The position numbers and the translations under genes were made by a program. Source: Deltaproteobacteria bacterium (GTDB taxonomy: Bacteria > Desulfobacterota > Syntrophia > Syntrophales > UBA5619). Taken from it: a stretch of 31,638 nucleotides of DNA. Below are positions 26,136 through 31,638 of this stretch, one piece after another (position 1 is the stretch's first letter; each line of letters begins with the position of its first letter). A model generated the notes under the pieces. That model saw only the letters and a list, made by a program, of their open reading frames with translations, ran no database searches and had not been told where the DNA came from. The DNA lies in contig JAPLJY010000097.1 of NCBI GenBank assembly GCA_026388345.1, positions 1 to 31,638 of the forward strand, in the 5' to 3' direction.

Positions 26136-26437
26136 CGTTTCCCTCCTTATATCCTAAATTACCAATAAACAACGTCACATTCAAGAATTATACGACCAAT
26201 TCCACTCGGTCCGGTGGATTTTCATCCGGGCAATCCGAATTTTGACATCGCGGATACCCGTCGTCCGGCCCGCCATAATGAAGCGCATACCCCTCGACTC
26301 TGTATATAATTAGGGAGGAGTCAAACATGTACCCACATGCGCGTGTTGGTTACCGGTTTGACATTTTCGCATACAAGAGATAGTGTCTTCTGTCATCTGA
26401 CATGTTTCCGCGCCACTGATCAACATAGGGAGGCCCG
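26136..26437. other. Divergent intergenic region between acylase and first kinase
   Basis: About 300 bases with no supported gene. It holds the kinase promoter-like element at 26358-26386 and a TATAAT (26315-26320) followed by GGGAGGAG and an 18-codon open frame (26327-26383). That frame ends inside the kinase -10 region and encodes nothing recognisable. Confidence 0.4.
26358..26386 (+). promoter_or_regulatory. Promoter-like element of the first hybrid kinase
   Basis: A perfect TTGACA (26358-26363) lies 17 bases before TAGTGT (26381-26386). The -10 is weak, but the same layout (TTGACA, 17 bases, TAGTTT) precedes the paralogous kinase at 28454-28482. It lies about 50 bases upstream of the start codon. 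Confidence 0.4.
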
Positions 26438-28411
26438 ATGAACGATCCATACAAGACAAAGCCGGAACTGATCAAAGAGATATCCGCCTTAAAAAAGAGA
26501 ATTCAGGAACTGGAACGATCGGAAACCGAGCGCAAGCGAGCGGAGGAAGAGCTGAGATTCTCCCGGCAAAAACTGCAACTGCTCATCGACGCCGGTCCGG
26601 ATTTTTTCTTCCTGAAAGACCTCGATCTGCGTTACCAATTGGTCAACTCCGCAAATGCCCGATTCTTTGGGCGCGATGAGGCGGACATCCTGGGCAGGAC
26701 CGATGCCGAACTTATGCCCGAGGAGTCCGCCGTCGCATGCCAGGAGAGCGATCGACTGGCCATTCGCGAGAAGAGAACCGTGGTCACGATCGAGCCGGTT
26801 GGGGACAGGTTCTATGAGACCTATAAATTTCCCGTGATGGTTGCCGACCAAATTGTCGGGGTGGCCGGAATTATCCGTGACATCACCGACCGCAAGCGGG
26901 CGGAGGAGGACCTTAAAACGAGCGAAAAGAAATACCGCAGTGTTATAGAAAACATCCAGGATGTGTTCTATCGATCCGACGCCAGAGGACTGCTCCTCAT
27001 GGGCAGTCCTTCAGGGGCTAAAATGTTCGGGTATGACTCAGTCGATGAAATGATCGGTTTGCCCCTTGATATCTTCTGGCCTGACCCTATAGGACGCCAA
27101 CAACTTCTTGATCAGATAAAGGCAAAGGGCAGTGCAAGGGACTTCGAAGCTGTACTGCTAAAAAAGGATGGCACCACGTTTAACGCCTCGTTTACAACAC
27201 AGTTTTATTATGACGACCAGGGTAATTTCCTCGGTACCGAGGGTATCATCCGCGAAATCACCCACCGCAAGCTCCTCGAATCCCAGCTTCTCCAGGCCCG
27301 AAAGCTGGAGGCGGTCGGCACCCTTGCCGGCGGCGTTGCCCATGACTTCAACAACATCCTCATGGGGATCCAGGGGTACGCCTCCCTCATGATGCTGGAT
27401 CTTGATACGCACCATCCCCACTATGAGCGTTTAAAACAGATTGAAGAACAGGTTCAAAGTGCGACGGACCTTACCAAACAGCTTTTGGGCTTTGCCCGCG
27501 GCGGCAGGTATGAGATGCGGACGGCAGACATGAACGAGATCATCAGGAAGACCTCCTCTATATTCGGCAGAACGAAGAAAGAGCTCACCGTTCACGGAAG
27601 ATATGGGAAGGATCTCTGGACCGTTGAGGTCGACCGGGGCCAGATCGAGCAGGTCCTCCTCAACCTCTACGTGAATGCCTGGCATGCCATGCCGTCGGGA
27701 GGAGAGCTTTACCTCGAGACCAGCAATGTTGTCCTTGACGAGAGCTATGCGGCGCTCCATGTCGTTCTTCCCGGGAACTACGTCAGGGTCTCCGTTGCCG
27801 ACACCGGGATGGGCATGGAAGAGGAAACGAGGAAGCGGATCTTTGACCCCTTCTTTACCACGAGGGAGATGGGGAGAGGGACCGGATTGGGGCTTGCCAT
27901 GGTCTACGGGATCATGAAGGGACATAAGGGTTTTATCGATGTCAACAGCAAGCCCGGCCACGGCACCACCTTCACCCTCTACCTCCCCGCATCGGAGAAA
28001 AAGGCCCTTGAAGAAAGATCCGTCACCACGGAAGCGCTCAGGGGCTCGGAAACGATCCTCCTTGTAGATGATGAACCAACCGTCCTTGCCGTGAGCAAAG
28101 CGATCCTTGAATCTCTTGGATATACCGTACACGGAAAGGGGAGCGGGCAGGAGGCGATCGCCTTTTTAAGGGAGATGAAAAACAGCATCGACCTTGTCAT
28201 CCTCGATATGATCATGCCGGTGCTCTCGGGAAGCGAAACCTTTGACCGGATCAGGGAACTTAACCCTTCGCTGAAGGTGATCCTCAGCAGCGGCTACAGC
28301 TTGAACGGCCAGGCGCAGCAGATCATGGACAGGGGGTGCCGCGGGTTCATCCAGAAGCCTTTCAGCATCGCCCGTCTTTCCCGGAAGATCCGGGAGGTCC
28401 TGGAAAAGTAG
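26438..28411 (+). CDS. PAS-PAS hybrid sensor histidine kinase with C-terminal receiver domain
   Basis: A 657-residue cytoplasmic hybrid kinase without membrane segments. An N-terminal coiled coil (about 5-42) is followed by PAS1 (about 45-155, ending [13 protein letters not shown]), PAS2 (about 160-278), a HisKA domain with phospho-acceptor His302 in [13 protein letters not shown], and an ATPase domain with N box [11 protein letters not shown]1 DTGMGM (455-460) and G2 GRGTGLGLA. The receiver domain (about 538-657) has Asp544-Asp545, acceptor Asp590 (LVILDMIMP) and Lys in FIQKPF. It senses an intracellular or redox signal via PAS and relays phosphate, but no output regulator lies nearby. A GGGAGG site precedes the ATG. 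It is a paralogue of the next gene. Confidence 0.93.
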   Translation: MNDPYKTKPELIKEISALKKRIQELERSETERKRAEEELRFSRQKLQLLIDAGPDFFFLKDLDLRYQLVNSANARFFGRDEADILGRTDAELMPEESAVACQESDRLAIREKRTVVTIEPVGDRFYETYKFPVMVADQIVGVAGIIRDITDRKRAEEDLKTSEKKYRSVIENIQDVFYRSDARGLLLMGSPSGAKMFGYDSVDEMIGLPLDIFWPDPIGRQQLLDQIKAKGSARDFEAVLLKKDGTTFNASFTTQFYYDDQGNFLGTEGIIREITHRKLLESQLLQARKLEAVGTLAGGVAHDFNNILMGIQGYASLMMLDLDTHHPHYERLKQIEEQVQSATDLTKQLLGFARGGRYEMRTADMNEIIRKTSSIFGRTKKELTVHGRYGKDLWTVEVDRGQIEQVLLNLYVNAWHAMPSGGELYLETSNVVLDESYAALHVVLPGNYVRVSVADTGMGMEEETRKRIFDPFFTTREMGRGTGLGLAMVYGIMKGHKGFIDVNSKPGHGTTFTLYLPASEKKALEERSVTTEALRGSETILLVDDEPTVLAVSKAILESLGYTVHGKGSGQEAIAFLREMKNSIDLVILDMIMPVLSGSETFDRIRELNPSLKVILSSGYSLNGQAQQIMDRGCRGFIQKPFSIARLSRKIREVLEK

Positions 28412-28453
28412 AAAGCATATATATTGACAGGCCAAAGCTTTTCTGAATTACAT

Positions 28454-28482
28454 TTGACATCTCACAAGGTATCCGATAGTTT
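28454..28482 (+). promoter_or_regulatory. Promoter-like element of the second hybrid kinase
   Basis: TTGACA (28454-28459), 17 bases, then TAGTTT (28477-28482), the same layout as before the first kinase. It lies within the loop of a perfect 10-base inverted repeat, CTTTTCTGAA (28438-28447) and TTCAGAAAAG (28482-28491). The start codon follows 79 bases later. Confidence 0.4.
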
Positions 28483-28561
28483 TCAGAAAAGTTTATTCAC
28501 GCAACCAGGCAATGCCCATTTTTTCCCCAGCCAGAATCGTTCATCACGATAGGGGGCATTT

Positions 28562-31500
28562 ATGAACGACCAAGCCAAAACAAATCACGAACTGATCGAA
28601 GAAATATCCGTCTTAAAGCAAAAAATCCAGGAACTGGAAGAATCGGAAGCAGAGCGCAAACAAGTGGAGAAGGCGCTTCGGGAGAGCGAGAAAAAGTATC
28701 GCTCTATCTTCAATAATGCCGTCGAAGGCTTTTTTCAGAGCACACCGGAAGGCCAGTTTCTTAACGTCAATCCTGCCTTTGCCCGAATCTTCGGATATGC
28801 ATCGCCAGATGAACTCATACGTACTATTTCCAACATTTCTCAGCAGTATTATGTGAATTATGAGGACCGGCTCCGGTATATGGAAATTCTCCAGGAGAAA
28901 GGGACTGTGGAGAATTTTGAGTTCAAAGCGCGGTGTAAAGACGGTGCAGCGATCTGGGTTTCCAACAGCACCCGGGCCATTGTCGATGAAGATGGAAAAA
29001 TCATCTATTACGAGGGCATTGTGGAGGACATCACCGACCGCAAGCAGGCAGAAGAGACGCTGCGGGAGAGTGAAGCGAAATTTCGCGCCCTTGCAGAAAG
29101 TTCATCTTCTGCAATATTTCTTATTCAGGGCACAAAATATATTTATATTAATCCTGCATTCGAGTCGATCATTGGCTATACGATGGAAGACCTCGCCGAT
29201 ATGAATTTCTGGGATTTTGTCCATCCGGATATGCGGGAGTTGATCAGAAACAGGGGTCTTAATCGTCTCAAAATGCAAAATCCACCATCAAGATACGAAA
29301 TCAAATTCATTGCCAAGAATGGCCAGGAGAAATGGGTTGATTACTCTGCTACCGTCATCGAATTGGATAACAAACCGACTATCGTGGGATCGACATTTGA
29401 TATCTCCGAGCGTAAGCAGACAGAGGAGGCGCTGAGAGAGAGTGAAGAGCGCTACCGGAACGTGTTTGAAAATCACACCGCTGTCAAGCTTCTCATTAAT
29501 CCGGATACCGGCAGCATTATCGAAGCAAATAAAGCGGCCGTAAATTATTACGGATGGTCGCATGACCGGCTCAAGCAGATGAATATTCAGGAGATCAATA
29601 CACTTTCTCCCGAAGACGTCAAAAAGGAGATGGAAAAGGCCATCAAGCAGAAACAAATCCATTTTGAATTTCGTCACCGGCGGGCAGATGGGTCAATCCG
29701 GGATGTGGAGGTGTTCAGCAGCAAGATCAAATTAAAGGGAAAAGATATCCTCCACTCCATCATTCATGACATAACTGACCGCAAGCGTGCGGAGGAGGCA
29801 CTCCGGGACAGCGAAATCCGATATCAAAGCATCTTTGAAAACACCGGGACCGTGATGCTGATCATTGAAAAGGATATGACGATATCCTTTGCAAATGCCG
29901 AGTTTGAAAAGTTAACCGGTTACCGGCGAAAAGAGATCGAAGGGAAGAAAAAGTGGACGGAATTCGTTGAGAAATCTGATTTGGAACGGATGATTCAACA
30001 GCATCAGTTGCGGAGAACGGATAAGGACCTTGCAAAAAGAAGTTATGAGTTTCGACTTATTCATCGGGACGGTCATATCAAGGATATCTATCTGCTCGTT
30101 GACATTATACCCGGAACGAAAAAAAGTGTGGCCTCCCTTATTGACATCACCGAGCGGAAACGGGCGGAAAGAATGTTGCAGCGCCAGAACGTATATCTGG
30201 AATCGCTCAATGAAACCGCACTGGGTCTGATGTCCCGGATGGATCTGGCGGACCTCTTGCGGGCCATTATCGTCCGGGGCACGCGTTTTGTCGGCGCGGA
30301 GGAGGGGTGGATCTGCATTTACGAATCCCAAGACGGCGGTTTCGAATACAAGGCCGCGATCGGAAAGGGCGAATACCGGATCGGAAAGCGCTTCGAATCC
30401 GGCCGAGGGATCGCCGGGGAGGTCTGGCGCACCGGTCAAACGGTCCTGGTCGACGACTACCTTGTCTGGCCCCAGCGGGTGAATGAGGAGGGTTATGCCT
30501 TGCGTCGCGCAACGGTGGCCGTTCCGCTTCGATATGATGGCAGGCTTACCGGGACTCTCGGCTTGGCGCATTATGATGCCGCGAAACGTTTTGAGGATGA
30601 CGATCTTGCCATGCTGGAACGGCTGGCGGAACTGGCCTCGATCGCCCTGAACAACGCCCGGCTCTACGATCAAGTGAAACAGGAACTCGCCGAGCGCACG
30701 CGCCTGGAAGCCGAACGGGACCTGATGCAGGCCAAGCTTCTGCAAATCCAGAAGATGGAGGCCGTCGGCACGTTGGCCGGCGGCATTGCGCACGACTTCA
30801 ACAACCTGCTGATGGGGATTCAGGGGTATGCATCGCTGACGTTGCTGGATCTGGATCCCTCCCATCCGCATTATGAGCGGCTCAAGCGGATTGAGGAGCA
30901 GGTGCAGAGCGGGGCGGATTTAACCAAGCAACTGTTGGGTTTTGCCAGTGGGGGAAGATATGAGGTGAAGCCCGCCGATATGAACGACATCCTTAAAAAG
31001 AGTTCCTCGATGTTCGGGAGAACCAAAAAGGAGATCACCATCCATCGGAAATACGGGAAAGACCTCTCGGCGGTGGAGGTGGACCGGGGACAGATGGAGC
31101 AGGTGTTCATGAATCTTTTTGTGAACGCCTGGCAGGCGATGCCGGGGGGCGGGGAGATCTATCTGGAGACGGAGGATGTTCTTTTGAATGATGAACAAGC
31201 GATTTCCTACGCCATCAAGCCGGGGAGATATGTGAAGATAACGGTCACCGATACCGGTACGGGGATGGACGATAAGACCAGGGAGCGGATCTTTGATCCC
31301 TTCTTCACGACGAAGGAGATGGGAAGAGGGACGGGCCTGGGGCTGGCGACGGTCTATGGGATCATCAAGGGTCACGGGGGCATGATCCATGTGGACAGCG
31401 AGCCCGGTCATGGGACGACGTTCAATATCTATCTGCCCGCTTCGGAGAGGGAGGTGATCGGGAAAAAGACGGAGACTGGGGACATCGCCAGGGGCGCGGA

Positions 31501-31638
31501 GACGATCCTGCTGGTGGATGATGAAAAGATGGTCCTGGAGGTGAGCCGGGAGATGCTGGAGTCCCTGGGTTACCGGGTCTATGCGGCCGGGAGCGGTCAG
31601 GAGGCGCTCGCCGTTTACATGGAGAAGCGGAAGGAGAT
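28562..31638 (+). CDS. Multi-PAS, GAF hybrid sensor histidine kinase (C-terminus outside window)
   Basis: At least 1,025 residues; the frame is open to the right edge. Its N-terminus ([20 protein letters not shown]) is nearly the same as that of the preceding kinase. Four PAS domains follow at about 45-160, 165-290, 295-410 and 415-535, each ending in the D-I-[TS]-[DE]-R-K linker. Next come a GAF domain (about 540-700, [18 protein letters not shown]), HisKA with His744 in [13 protein letters not shown], an ATPase domain ([17 protein letters not shown]), and the start of a receiver domain ([12 protein letters not shown], from about 979). There are no membrane segments, so it senses cytoplasmic signals. 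The kinase core closely matches the upstream gene, pointing to a tandem duplication followed by gain of sensor domains. Confidence 0.92.
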   Translation, partial: MNDQAKTNHELIEEISVLKQKIQELEESEAERKQVEKALRESEKKYRSIFNNAVEGFFQSTPEGQFLNVNPAFARIFGYASPDELIRTISNISQQYYVNYEDRLRYMEILQEKGTVENFEFKARCKDGAAIWVSNSTRAIVDEDGKIIYYEGIVEDITDRKQAEETLRESEAKFRALAESSSSAIFLIQGTKYIYINPAFESIIGYTMEDLADMNFWDFVHPDMRELIRNRGLNRLKMQNPPSRYEIKFIAKNGQEKWVDYSATVIELDNKPTIVGSTFDISERKQTEEALRESEERYRNVFENHTAVKLLINPDTGSIIEANKAAVNYYGWSHDRLKQMNIQEINTLSPEDVKKEMEKAIKQKQIHFEFRHRRADGSIRDVEVFSSKIKLKGKDILHSIIHDITDRKRAEEALRDSEIRYQSIFENTGTVMLIIEKDMTISFANAEFEKLTGYRRKEIEGKKKWTEFVEKSDLERMIQQHQLRRTDKDLAKRSYEFRLIHRDGHIKDIYLLVDIIPGTKKSVASLIDITERKRAERMLQRQNVYLESLNETALGLMSRMDLADLLRAIIVRGTRFVGAEEGWICIYESQDGGFEYKAAIGKGEYRIGKRFESGRGIAGEVWRTGQTVLVDDYLVWPQRVNEEGYALRRATVAVPLRYDGRLTGTLGLAHYDAAKRFEDDDLAMLERLAELASIALNNARLYDQVKQELAERTRLEAERDLMQAKLLQIQKMEAVGTLAGGIAHDFNNLLMGIQGYASLTLLDLDPSHPHYERLKRIEEQVQSGADLTKQLLGFASGGRYEVKPADMNDILKKSSSMFGRTKKEITIHRKYGKDLSAVEVDRGQMEQVFMNLFVNAWQAMPGGGEIYLETEDVLLNDEQAISYAIKPGRYVKITVTDTGTGMDDKTRERIFDPFFTTKEMGRGTGLGLATVYGIIKGHGGMIHVDSEPGHGTTFNIYLPASEREVIGKKTETGDIARGAETILLVDDEKMVLEVSREMLESLGYRVYAAGSGQEALAVYMEKRKE

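Noticed and set aside
26327..26383. 18-codon open frame with a good GGGAGGAG site before the first kinase
   Set aside because: The reading ends inside the kinase promoter -10, the peptide has no leader-like residue run, and nothing shows conservation.

Overview
This window looks like a chromosomal segment of an anaerobic, moderately GC-rich bacterium, probably from the Desulfobacterota (the former Deltaproteobacteria, near syntrophs and sulfate reducers). The basis is the density of iron-sulfur proteins, a CO-dehydrogenase relative with a CooF-type ferredoxin, a flavodiiron protein, a tripartite tricarboxylate transporter, and large PAS-rich hybrid histidine kinases. The lineage is an inference from gene content. 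No rRNA, tRNA or CRISPR was seen.

Left part, minus strand (1-9148). A tctC-tctB-tctA transporter runs off the left edge behind its own sigma70-like promoter. Upstream of it lies a compact run read in the order gntR, ferredoxin-fusion protein, Cys-rich protein, FAD/NAD(P) oxidoreductase, CooF-like ferredoxin, CO-dehydrogenase-like protein, serine-glyoxylate-type aminotransferase. The CO-dehydrogenase-like protein is the most striking item. Its N-terminal electron-transfer cysteines align one for one with real CooS, yet all six residues that hold the Ni-Fe-S active site are replaced. Two neighbouring genes are unrecognised. Together they look like a dedicated redox module that is not CO oxidation. 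Divergently, a small 2[4Fe-4S] ferredoxin and an IlvD-type dehydratase run on the plus strand to a clear terminator. Three copies of GGATACA lie around the divergent region and are candidate GntR sites. One consistent reading is import, dehydration, transamination and oxidation of an unidentified hydroxy or amino acid.

Middle part, plus strand (11411-22038). After a gene-free stretch with hairpins and a diverged 59-bp repeat come a TetR regulator with a palindromic operator-like site, a DUF6448-like protein without a complete signal peptide, an M24 'pita-bread' protein lacking one metal ligand, a cupin-ABM fusion and a flavodiiron protein. Next is a TolC / membrane-fusion / RND efflux operon whose RND gene is broken by a frameshift near 20555.

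Right part (22039-31638). This holds a second copy of the 59-bp repeat, a UspA protein with a terminator, an orphan hicB preceded by only the C-terminal tail of hicA, a minus-strand penicillin-acylase-family Ntn hydrolase, and two tandem paralogous hybrid histidine kinases with matching promoter-like elements. The second kinase runs off the right edge.
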